Source: Gnetum montanum
Lineage: Eukaryota > Streptophyta > Gnetopsida > Gnetales > Gnetaceae
Assembly (NCBI GenBank): GCA_015680685.1
Contig: MNCI01035238.1
Span: 418,065-466,628, forward strand
Direction: 5' to 3'
Length of the DNA stretch: 48,564 bases
How positions within the stretch are numbered: position 1 is the stretch's first letter; the number at the start of each line of letters is the position of its first letter. Below, in pieces: positions 1 to 9,566 of this stretch. The notes beneath the pieces were generated by a model, which worked only from the letters and a program-made list of their open reading frames with translations, did no database searches and had not been told where the DNA came from. A program made the position numbers and the translations under genes.

Positions 1-380
1 GTTTGAGATTTTTTCTTAGCTAGAAGGGGACAGGTGGAAATGTGGTGCTCTACACGATGGCAGTAGCTACAGGAGTTAGGAAGATAAAAATAGTCTACCT
101 TTTGTTTAAAAGTTTTGCCTCCAGCTCCTAAGGATAAAGTGGTTTTCTTTTGGGAAATGTCTAGTTCGATACAGTAGTGACGATAGTGAGCCCCATTAAC
201 ATCAATTCCATGGTCAGAGATGACTTGACCTAAGGTGCTAACTATGTCTCATTCGACAGGTGAAAAGATTAAAGGAAGATGAGGTAGCTCTACATAACAA
301 GCGATAATATTAAAGGCTAAACATAGACAACCTGTGGATAGGACAACATAAAAATAAGCATAGAAAGAATCAAGCATAAA
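1..380 (-). pseudogene. LINE-type ORF1 remnant with CCHC zinc knuckle
   Basis: The minus strand reads as one frame with a single stop (TGA, near 255) across most of this stretch. It ends in a perfect CX2CX4HX4C zinc knuckle (Cys-Ser-Tyr-Cys, His four residues later, then Cys) at about 25-70. The knuckle is preceded by a segment like those in plant L1-type ORF1 proteins (DUF4283 plus zf-CCHC_4): a 'VELPHLPL' strand, 'LGQVI', then 'CIELDIS', then the knuckle after 'VDYFYLPNSC'. In such elements ORF1 is an RNA-binding protein that coats the transcript. The C-terminus runs off the left edge and no ORF2 is visible. The call rests on motif order read by eye; an unusual gag with the same knuckle is the alternative. 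Confidence 0.55.
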
Positions 381-2477
381 CACCTCAAACCTACAAGCAT
401 TTTAAAAAATTTGGTATTTATTTACTTGAATGAAAATCTTAAGATCTTTTTTAGGTCCTCATTACTTGACTATATGTAACTTTAGGACATATGCTTTATT
501 TGATACATTCATTTGACTTAAATAGAATGTAAAAGTATCTCAAGTGTAAGTCATAGTTATCTAATAAATTTTAAATAACATTGTCTAGATTCATTCAATG
601 AGGCTTAACTCAATTTCTCATAGAACATAGATTGTTTCATTCATCCATAAACCCTTCCAAGATGCTTGGTAAGATGAGTATCAAGGCTTTAGGTGATGGT
701 CCTATATAACATATAATTACACAATTCACAACTTGGATTCCAAAAGTTATACTTAGATAGGTGCTACCTAGAGTTATTATATATTTCATGTGCATCACAT
801 AGGGACCATCATTTGGAATGATGGTAACATACTAGGTGTAGCCACCCAAAAGAGGTTAGGATTTTGCTCATCATTGATCCTCCAAGGATACTACCTTGAC
901 AAGTTGATCATTAAGTCTTTGGGTAATGATCCTATGGGCATCACAAACAATATTTTTAGAAATTATTAACTTACATTTCATTGAAATAAATACAACATAA
1001 ATGTGTCTCTTCAAGGCTATTATTAAAAGCTTATTTATAAAAACACATAAAATAACATGAAGCTTAAGCTAATTTTCCAAATGTAAAAAATGCAATGAAA
1101 GAATTATCTTATTCTGTTGCCTTTGTATAGTTATCTGACATGTTTCCTTAGACAACAATATCTTGTTATTCAAGATAATATGTGCAAGTCTTACAATAAA
1201 AAGCAATAGTGTGGGAACAGGCTATGATCTTGACATCCAACCTTACTTATCATAAAAAAATTTTATGATGTACTCTTAAAATTTTACCTAAAAATTTACT
1301 TTGTACTTCAATTTGGCTATTCATCTAAAAATATAATTCTTTTTAGCAATAAACATAGATTAAAATCCCCAAATATCTAATCATAAAACATCTCTGAGTA
1401 GAACTACAAAATCTCTAAATCTCTTCCAAAGTGAAATCTTTTTGTTTTTTAACTTCTGTTTGTCTTATTATTCTAAAATTTGTGTTCCATCTCCTATCGA
1501 CAAAATTAAGAGAATGAGTTAGGGTTGCATCCTCATGCTCATTCTAGCTCTGTTTTTCTTCTCCTTACATGGATGCAACACTTTGCAACAACTTCATATA
1601 ATGAGCAATAAAAAAAACTTTAATAGGGTAGTTCTTCTACTTTGTTAAACTTTTTGTGGATGACTCATTCTTTAAGAAAAGTGGGCACATGAATAGGGAC
1701 TTATGTCTTCAAAGTAAATAAGAAGAACCCAAAACAAATGTTATAGATGTATAGAGATTAGAGTCATTACACCTCTTATGAAATAAATATAGATGACAAT
1801 TTTACAATCTTCCATGTTTGGATTAAGAGAACATTTGAATTAATTGTAACCAATTTGATAATTTTTGAATTATTCACTTTAATATAAAATAAACTAATAG
1901 TTATAATCAGTCTTAATGAATAATGTTTTGGAAAAATCTTACGCATCATTTTGATAGGATCTAAAATATTCCTAGAGTTTCTTAAAATTTATATTAAAAA
2001 ATTTTGAATTTATTTTATTGTTAAAATAGGGCACAACATGTAAAACATCTTGCAAAGTCACACAATGGGAACCATGAATTTTTTCACTAGGGTAACATAT
2101 TTGTTGATCTCAAGTAGAATATAAAGAGATTAAAATTTTTGAAATTGAAATTGAAATTAAAATTGAAGCTTTACTACATTTGAATACCCATAGGATCTAT
2201 TCAACAAATATTACATTTTCATAAAAAATACAGATAGACTCTACAAATTAACTAAGCACTAATGGGGCAGAAAAAACAAATCATACAAATTTTTTGCTGT
2301 AACATTATAATCTTGTCTTAAATAGATAGTCATAATACAAGAAATAAACACATGTAACTTATTTTTAAAAGCTTATGACTTGCACAATTTACAAATGTAC
2401 TCTTCTCGAGGGAGTTAAATCCATTTTCTACTTTCAATTCTAAAATGATGAGAGCTCAAGCAAAGCTTGTTGATAGC
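381..2477. other. Unassigned AT-rich DNA, no gene seen
   Basis: I see no reading frame, tRNA or LTR boundary here. Two short arms at 694-705 and 799-811 are near-perfect inverted copies (TGATGGTCCTAT against its complement), and a third diverged direct copy lies near 922-945. This could be an old foldback or MITE-like remnant. A short run near 2143-2165 is a degenerate AAATTG tandem. Confidence 0.4.
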
Positions 2478-3107
2478 ATTCTAATGATGAGCAATCGGTC
2501 CTGACCTTTCATTCATAGCTTGGACTTCATGTAACTACTACTGGGATTACCAAGTACCACACTACTGGGTGTACCAAGTGATAGTATTGCTAGGTTACCA
2601 AGCAGTTACACTTAAGTATTCAAGATTAGTCATACTCATTCTGCTTAACAACAGGGATAATAAAGTGCATAAAAAATCAATAGCTAATGAAAATAGTAAA
2701 CATTAAGCTAAGTGAAAATAGTAAAATTATTTTAAGTGTAAACAATAAAGACTAAGTTATGCTACAATGATGTCGAGTAATCTTGATCTTTATTTCTGCA
2801 CATGAAATGTGTCCAAGTACATTTCACTTGAATAAAGACTCCATTCAATTACAAAATATCACACTATGGGGCATACACTCCTAAGTGCTAAGTGCTAAAA
2901 TTAAGAAAACAAATTAACATAATTTTGCTAAGTGTGAAATGAAACTATGTGTGGATGGTGCGCCTAAGTGTCATATTTATAGACATGCACACATCCACGA
3001 TATCAGATACACGACATCGTATCTTGTGCCCTGATATCGGGGATCCGATATTGTGAATCCAATATTAGATATTTGATATCATTGCTAAGAAAAATTAGGA
3101 TTTATCG
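2478..3107 (-). repeat. Truncated LTR of element E0 (3' LTR, element on minus strand)
   Basis: From about 2478 this matches the LTRs at 44367-45198 and 8483-9317 in order: the 'catccgttcc'-like block, several copies of TACTGGGATTACCAAGTR (2545-2605), the AATAAA-bearing stretch near 2790, a TATA box (2973-2982 on the minus strand) and a run of GATATC palindromes (2998-3085). The outer 250 bp or so carrying the TGATGAGTGG end is missing. The inner end at 3107 (TTATCG then TATCCCCAC) corresponds to the CCATCA/TACCCCCAT border of the other copies. It is closest to the E3 LTR. Confidence 0.75.
2973..2982 (-). promoter_or_regulatory. TATA box of the E0 LTR
   Basis: The minus strand reads CTATAAATAT at the position where all sister LTRs have TATAAATA, just downstream of the GATATC cluster. 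Confidence 0.6.
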
Positions 3108-3135
3108 TATCCCCACAATTAAGTAAAAACTCATT
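3108..3135 (-). other. Polypurine-tract region of E0
   Basis: Directly inside the LTR the minus strand reads TTAATTGTGGGGATA, the diverged counterpart of the CAGTCATGGGGGTA tract bordering the other 3' LTRs (9318, 20817, 30273, 45199). It would prime plus-strand DNA synthesis. Confidence 0.5.
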
Positions 3136-3312
3136 CTCAAGTTAAACCAAAATGAGGATGGAGTTCCTTGCAAAATTGGGAGGTAGATTTACATGACATT
3201 GACTCTTATATACATGACTCTCTAATGTCACAGTGGAGTTTAAAAAAATGACACATTTGATGACATGTCAACTTTACATAAAGAACATAAATTGGTGAAG
3301 CTAGATGTAGCC

Positions 3313-3470
3313 TTATGTTGTTCTAGGTGGAAGTGGCTCTTCCATTGGTTGCTTCTTGTTATTATCAAACTTCTAAAATCTATACTGGTTTAGGAGCACC
3401 TGATGTTTTTCTTCTCCCATTCTGGGATCATGATAAATGGTCAAGATGATATTCATTTAAAGGATAGGAT
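3313..3470 (-). pseudogene. C-terminal tail of the E0 accessory ORF
   Basis: On the minus strand the frame ending at a TAA (3313-3315) finishes with PMEEPLPPRTT. The accessory ORF of E3 finishes PMEEPPPPGTT and that of E4 QEPPPSGTV, each at the same distance from its 3' LTR. About 40 further residues upstream align with E3 (a DP, then EEK, then Q..L pattern). Similarity fades beyond about 3470, so only the last 50 or so codons survive. It shows that E0 belonged to the accessory-ORF-bearing lineage. Confidence 0.65.
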
Positions 3471-5740
3471 TAGTTGAAGTAGAGATGTTCTTTAGATTTT
3501 AATCTAGTGCTTGATGATTTTATATCAAAGTAGAAGTGATATTGAAGTGGGGTTGATCTAATCCCTTTAAGCTAATAGCAGAAGAAGCTTGAGTAAATTG
3601 TGCAAAAAAAAGGAGAAAAAAGAAGGAGAAGAAACATGTACATTCTTCTTATTTGAATGTTGTTTTTGCCTATGTTTGCATTTTCATTGATGAGAGCTTA
3701 AAGAGAGTCTACTTGAAACTTAAGACAATGGATGTAGTTCACTCTTTGTTGCAACATGTAGCTAGGATGTAGGAAGCAAAGGAGGAAGGGATGATCTTAT
3801 GGATAGAATAAATATGCATAGAAGAAATGGGAGTAGAGATACTATTGATTTAGGAGTTGGCTAATAAGGTGAGGGATGATTCATGATGGTGCATGGTTGT
3901 GTTGATGGATGGGGACCTAACATATATGGAGCTTACTTATTATTATATCAATTAAAGAGGGCATGTTGATAAACAAGAGCTTCTCCTACCTTAATTTAGA
4001 TTTTTACTTTAAGAAAAAGGTTGAGACAATACTACTGCTAGGATGAAGAGATTGGTGAAGTTGGAATGAAGAGAGTTGTTATAATGTTACAATCTTATCA
4101 TTTTGATCATTAATAATTTGAAGACAAAAATTGATGTCATGCATGAAACATAAGAGTTGATGTAGTATATTAGACATGTTGGATATGTGTTGAACTAATG
4201 AGTATGACTGAGTACTAAAAGTAGTAGATTCAGGAATACTTATTTGAAGTAATGTAGAGGGACCAACTCTAGGTTTATGAATTGAGTTTTGGGAATAAAA
4301 ATTAGGATTTTTAGGTCGATAGATTTGATGATATGGATTAGATATAGGGGATAATGATGTAGATGTGATGGATGCAAAAATTAGTTGTTGGGATTAATTA
4401 CAAAAATTTAGATGTTTGATAAGCCATTTAATGTCTTCTTCAAAAAGGAGGATAGAATTCTAATGATCAAGCAAAAATGGAGGAAAATTATGTGTAGCTT
4501 CAAACTTAGCCATTTTCTTAAGAAAATAAGAAAGGGAAACATCCATTTTACTCATAGCACAAGAGATCTTGAAGGCATGTTCTATCATTTTAAAGCATAT
4601 GTTATCCTTCCTTGTAAGAGTTCTTGAGTGAGGATATCATAATTGATATTTGCTAATGATACAATGCTAAATAGATGATACTTGTTGATATACTAAAAAA
4701 AAACAAGTGAGATAATAAAGAAGGATGACATGATGCCATCAAAATAGCTAAAGTGGAAATAATATTGAAGTTAGAAAAAGAAAAATGTGAAAAATAGAAA
4801 ACTATAAAAATAATTTTTTTTGTTTTTTTTTTATTATTATTTTTACATTGAAAAAAATGCAAAGAAAGAAAAATGAAAGAAAAATAAAATTTATGCAAAT
4901 GAAGTAAAGAGCATAAAGATTGTAGTGATAAAAATGTAGAGATTGTTGGAGATATGAAGTTAATAATAACACAAAATAAGGATACAAGTTAACCATAGCC
5001 TTAGAGCTACACCAATTCTAATGTAAGAGATCCAAAGAAGATATGAAGATGTTTAATAGAAAGAACAAAGAGTTGAAGAGGACTTATTAGCTTTATCATG
5101 CATGTAACATACTAGAAAGCTAAGAGGCCCCCCTTCTAACAACAAAAATGTTCATGCAAATATATTCTCTTATAGATGTACAAGAATACCTCCATGAATT
5201 GTATGTTTAAGCATATGATTCTTAACCATAAATAGTCTTTAGAATGATGTATCCCTTGATAGATTGATGATTATAAAATGAAGGAGAATGATCCTCTAAT
5301 CAAATATAGACTTAGCCTATCGACCACAATTAGAATTGATAGGGAAATCAATGAATAATAATGAACTTGATGATAGATTCAAGAAAATTTGAGTGATGTC
5401 CAATAAAATATAAGTGATATAAATATACCTAGAATAAGTAAGAAGCATACAACAAATAATAGATAAGAAATTGATATGTGGGATAGGGCTTGGGCTCTCC
5501 CTTCCTAGTGAATAAAAAATACTTTATTCAATAAAATGATTAATTTCACATCCTATGAAGGGATAAGAGCTATAATGTATGGGGTAAAAATAAAGTTTGA
5601 AACTTAATAAATAGAACTCATTTTATGAGAAAAATAGGATATAAATGATGAATTTTGGTCTCTCACAAGTTCATAAATGAATGCAAAGCTTACTAGCATT
5701 GTTTGGGGTTGATTCAGAGTTAAAATAAGGCCATTTTAGA
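3471..5740. other. Unassigned AT-rich DNA, no gene seen
   Basis: No coding similarity was recognised on either strand. The plus frame at 4412-4627 (71 codons) and the minus frames at 4653-4996 are low-complexity products of A/T runs. A long T-rich and A-rich tract lies at 4805-4900. By position this could be diverged internal DNA of E0 or of the plus-strand element E7, but I could not match it. Confidence 0.4.
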
Positions 5741-5744
5741 TATT

Positions 5745-6560
5745 GTCCTAGTGGTGACACTAGGTGACACAATGATAGGGGCAATGGTAATGTTGAAACT
5801 AGGGTAGGTGATGCTGACATTGGCATTAGTGTGCTCCTATGTGCTATGAGTGACACAGGTGCTAAGACTAAGCTAATGAACTACAAATGATACTAGGATG
5901 GTTATGGAGTAGGTAGGTAATGTAAGTGGCATAGATGTTGATGCTTAAGATCTCTTGAAATTGGAAAAAGTGCTATGGAATCTCAAAAAATTGGCCCTTG
6001 AATTAATGTTAGAACTCAATATTTATAGGTCTAGGATTTCCTAAAATGCATGAGATCTAGAATTAGTAACTTGGAGTTCACTATTGGAAACCTAGGATAA
6101 TATGTATGGTGTAGGGAATGCATGTGGTACTAAGTGATGTTGAGTGAGATTGACGTTGGAATTGGTGTCACCTATCACTTTGCACTTCAATTTTTAATCC
6201 TAGGGATTTGGGAATTACTGTTGACACCTAAATTAATATTGATCAAAATCGAGATGATGTTGAATGGATGCCAAAGATCATACAAAGCTAAACATATTAT
6301 TAGGAGTTGAGTTTTGGTGACATGATATGCAAATGATGTTGATGCCAATGTCAACATCACTAAAGTATCATACAAGCAAGACATGCTAAGGCTTCCTGAA
6401 CTATAGAAACTCATGTTTATCATTTACAGGATGACATAGATTTGTTGCCAAAGATTTGATGCAAAGAATATTTTGATTAGAAGGCATGTTTTTTATGAGG
6501 CACAACATGGTGACATTGGGAGATAACATTAGCATCACCTAGTATCACTTGGATGAAACA
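5745..6560 (+). repeat. Copy of the hAT-like repeat family, inverted relative to 40261-42168
   Basis: The block at 5985-6060 (ATCTCAA, then TATTTATAGG, then CTAGGATTTCC) matches the reverse complement of 41090-41180. Both regions are full of degenerate 'GTGACATTGGCATTAGTGTCACCT' words. Boundaries and terminal repeats are not visible in this copy. It lies immediately before the surviving RT sequence of E7, so it may have inserted there. Confidence 0.5.
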
Positions 6561-6639
6561 TGCTATTTTGAGCCTTGAAAAGTTTTAGAAATCACCAAAA
6601 CTGATGCTTATACTTTGAGGGATTATCAAGATCAACTAT

Positions 6640-8060
6640 CAAGAATGTGTTTAAGCTTGAAACATTGTTTGAGATGATGATTTTGGGTAAATTCCTATGG
6701 TTTAAGGAGATTTAATAATGTCAAATCCATACTTGTCATGGTTGCTGAAGTACCAAAAAATAAGGAACAATAGAGGCCAAGATCACATTCATGAGTACTT
6801 GGGAGAATTTTGCATTTAAAAAATGTTCTTTAACCTATGAAATGCTGCTACAACATTCCAATATCTATTAAACATTTTCATAAGTAAATTGTGAATGGTG
6901 CTACAGTCTTCATGAATGAATTTTTTATCTACAACTTTGATTTTGAATAATCCGTAGACTACTTAGAGTAGATATTAAAAAGATATGTTTAAATTAACCT
7001 AAATCTTAACTAGTAGAAAAGCTATCTAATCACCCAATAGAAAGCATTGTGCTTGGAAATGAAGTTTAAAAATAGGGATCAAAGTGGATCTAAAGAAGAT
7101 CAAAGTAATTTAAGGAATAATATAGAGACCGTAACTAGTGAAGGATGTAAGGTCCTTTCTTAGGCACATAGGCTTTTATCAATGCTTCATTAAAAAAATT
7201 TGTAAGATTACCATATTATTGGTGGAACTAACAAAGAAGAATGCACCATTTGTTTGGAAAAAAGAATGTGAAAATACTTTTTATTTGTTGAAGCAGAGGC
7301 TTGAAAACACTTTGATTTTATAAGCACTAGACTAGTCTAGGCCATTCCACAACACATAATAGAAATATCCAACTATGCTTTGCAGGAAATACATACATAG
7401 GTGGATGATCAAAAATTTCCATACTACATACACTATACAAGAAGAGGCATTATAGGTGGATAGTTTAATTACATCATACCAAAGGAGGAACTAATAATAG
7501 TGGTGTATGTATTATTGAAGTTCAAGTACTATGTTCTTGGTTATCCTATATTTATGTATATAGATCATAGTGAAATTTATTTCCTCATGAATAAGCCAAT
7601 GAGGATCCCTTGTATCATTTAATGAATTATAATCCTATAGGAATTAAAAATTTATGATGATTGAGAAAAAGGAATTGAGAATGTTATCACTAATCATTTA
7701 TCTCAACTAAGATGGGATAAAGAGGCTCTTTTAGACCAATTTCTTGATAATCCATTATTTTTTAAGGCTACAATGGACTTCTTTTTTGCAACTACTCATT
7801 GGTTGACTAACTACCTCACCTATTTAAATGAGTAAAGAGTCCTTATTGAATGGGAAAAACACAAAACATAATAGCTTCTTCATCAACTAAAGCACTACAT
7901 GAAGATAAATGGAAACCTCTACAAATTTTGTGTATATGGCCTAGTTAGATGATATTTACTAGAAAACCAACTAAGGATTCTCTAGGATGATCATGAAGGA
8001 TCTTGTGGGAACCTCTATATAAGAAGGAGGGCCATTGTAAAGATCATTATGGCTAGATAT
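6640..8060 (+). pseudogene. pol: Plus-strand Ty3/gypsy pol fragment (RT, RNase H, start of integrase), element E7
   Basis: This is the only recognisable pol on the plus strand. The domains run in order. RT palm: a decayed counterpart of FLDGYSGYNQI near 6690, TFQ after an 'NA.T' motif near 6850, and the active-site counterpart reading MNEF near 6920 where sisters have FMDDF. The RT/RNase H connection: VDLKKIKVI, then VRSFLRHIGFYQCFIKK, at 7080-7200. RNase H tail: HLSQLRWD near 7695. Integrase zinc-binding region: LQDDHEGSCG near 7990. Several stops and frameshifts occur. It breaks off at 8060 in the codons for MARY, where sisters continue YWP, because another repeat starts there. The loss of both RT Asp residues is part of the decay. 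Confidence 0.85.
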
Positions 8061-8450
8061 TGTTAAAGATTTGATATATTTTAACAAGCTTAACATGCTA
8101 ATTCATATCTATATGGAGTTACATCATGAACTTTGGTATACATTATGATGATGTACAGAACTATCTATAGTTTTGAATAATTAGTGATAAGTTAGTTATG
8201 TTAAACTAAGAATATTAACCATTAATAACTAATTGTTGTGTCTATTTATTCTTTGAATGTAATTGTTTTATTATTACTATATAAGTGTCGATCCCAGTTC
8301 ACTACTTGTGGGGTATAATGACATAGAATAGTATGACAAAGTTACATGATTATGCTATTTGTCTTTGTTCTTGGTTTACATATTTAATATATATAACATC
8401 GTATGGATTTAGTCCATGTACATGATATATATCTATTTTATTCTTTGTAG
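8061..8450 (+). repeat. Possible Ty1/copia LTR inserted in E7 integrase
   Basis: The sequence starts TGTTAAAG exactly where the E7 integrase frame stops and carries a plus-strand TATATAAGTGT promoter-like motif near 8277. It is followed at about 8449 by AGTTATCAAATT, a weak match to the initiator-Met primer site TGGTATCAGAGC of copia elements. The 3' border and the target duplication are not clear, and E4 begins only about 30 bp further on. Alternatives are a solo LTR or unrelated DNA. Confidence 0.35.
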
Positions 8451-8482
8451 TTATCAAATTAGTTTTAATATCTTAGACCTAA

Positions 8483-9317
8483 TGATGAGCAGCGAGCAGT
8501 CCCTACACCCAATTGTACAAATCACTAGTGTTCACTAAGCGATCTAGTCGAATTCCATAGACTTTAGCTCTCTATGTACACTAGGTCTAGGTAGTGAATC
8601 TAATAGACATGATTGTTGTCTTCTCAGTTCACTTGTGAGGTGCAAGCGTATGGTTAACTATCATTGAGGCACATGATTTTATCATTTTAATGCTTTTCAC
8701 TTAATTTGACTAAGTGCTAGAAATAAAGTAAATTTAATATTTAATTAATCTAATATCTAACTAAATAACACTTAGCTAATCCTAACATAAGCATCTGTTC
8801 CCACTTTCTGTACACATCTTGAACACATTGCAACACTACTAGGTTACCAAGTGTTAAGTGCTATTGGGATTACCAAGCATTAATGTATGCTCACAGTGGT
8901 CATACTTATGTGCATTATTTAATTGCTATTCATTAATTACTCAAACACATTAAGGTAATTTTCATGAATATTAAATGCATAAAGTAAACATTAAAACTAA
9001 TCCAAGTGCTGCAAGGTTTGATCAAGAAAGCTTATCTTTATTGTTGTTCACACTAAGGTGCTTAAGTACATCAATGCTCAAATAAAGATTTGTACACTTC
9101 TTAACTCCTATTGTAGGCAGTTAGAAAATATTTTAACTTTGAAAGAGACAAACTACAAGATTTTTGCTAGCAACTAATGGAAAGATACCATAAATGCAAC
9201 AAGTGTGCATGAATTTATAGCTAAGATAGGGTGGCACGTCGATGGGATCCTGTCAATGGGACAAACCCTACCTTAATGACATCTCATTGATATAGCCTAA
9301 TGATGCATGATTCATCA
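8483..9317 (-). repeat. 3' LTR of E4 (835 bp)
   Basis: It begins TGATGAGCAGCGAG and ends ATTCATCA, giving the TG...CA termini in either orientation. It contains paired TACTAGGTTACCAAGTG / TTGGGATTACCAAGC motifs (8833-8880), an AATAAA signal on the minus strand near 9040 and a TATA box at 9211-9220 (CTATAAATTC on the minus strand). Its U3 differs from the others: instead of GATATC palindromes it carries GATGGGATCC and TGTCAATGGGAC (9241-9262). This marks a separate subfamily. Confidence 0.85.
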
Positions 9318-9345
9318 TACCCCCATGACTAAATGAAAAATTTTC
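9318..9345 (-). other. Polypurine-tract region of E4
   Basis: On the minus strand, TTTAGTCATGGGGGTA abuts the LTR, as in the sister elements. The next bases (CTCGAG) are also shared. Confidence 0.6.
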
Positions 9346-9566
9346 CTCGAGTGAACAAAAGGAGGAACAATTTTGTTACAAAATTTTGGAAAGGTATGGG
9401 ATTATTGACGTACACACTGACTCAAACAAATAAATAGACGCTAAGTGTCCAAGTGTATGAATTTAAAATATTTTATAAAATTTTGGTGTTTATGATAAAA
9501 AAATTAAACACCATGACAAAAACTAACAACCAAACCCCTCTAGTAGCTTGAACACGAGGAAGAAAA

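Noticed and set aside
3000-3100. GATATC cluster as a simple microsatellite
   Set aside because: Spacing between words is irregular and the words recur in the same U3 position in otherwise diverged LTRs.
4653-4996. Overlapping minus frames rich in Phe, Ile and Lys
   Set aside because: Product of A/T runs; no similarity between them and any element protein.
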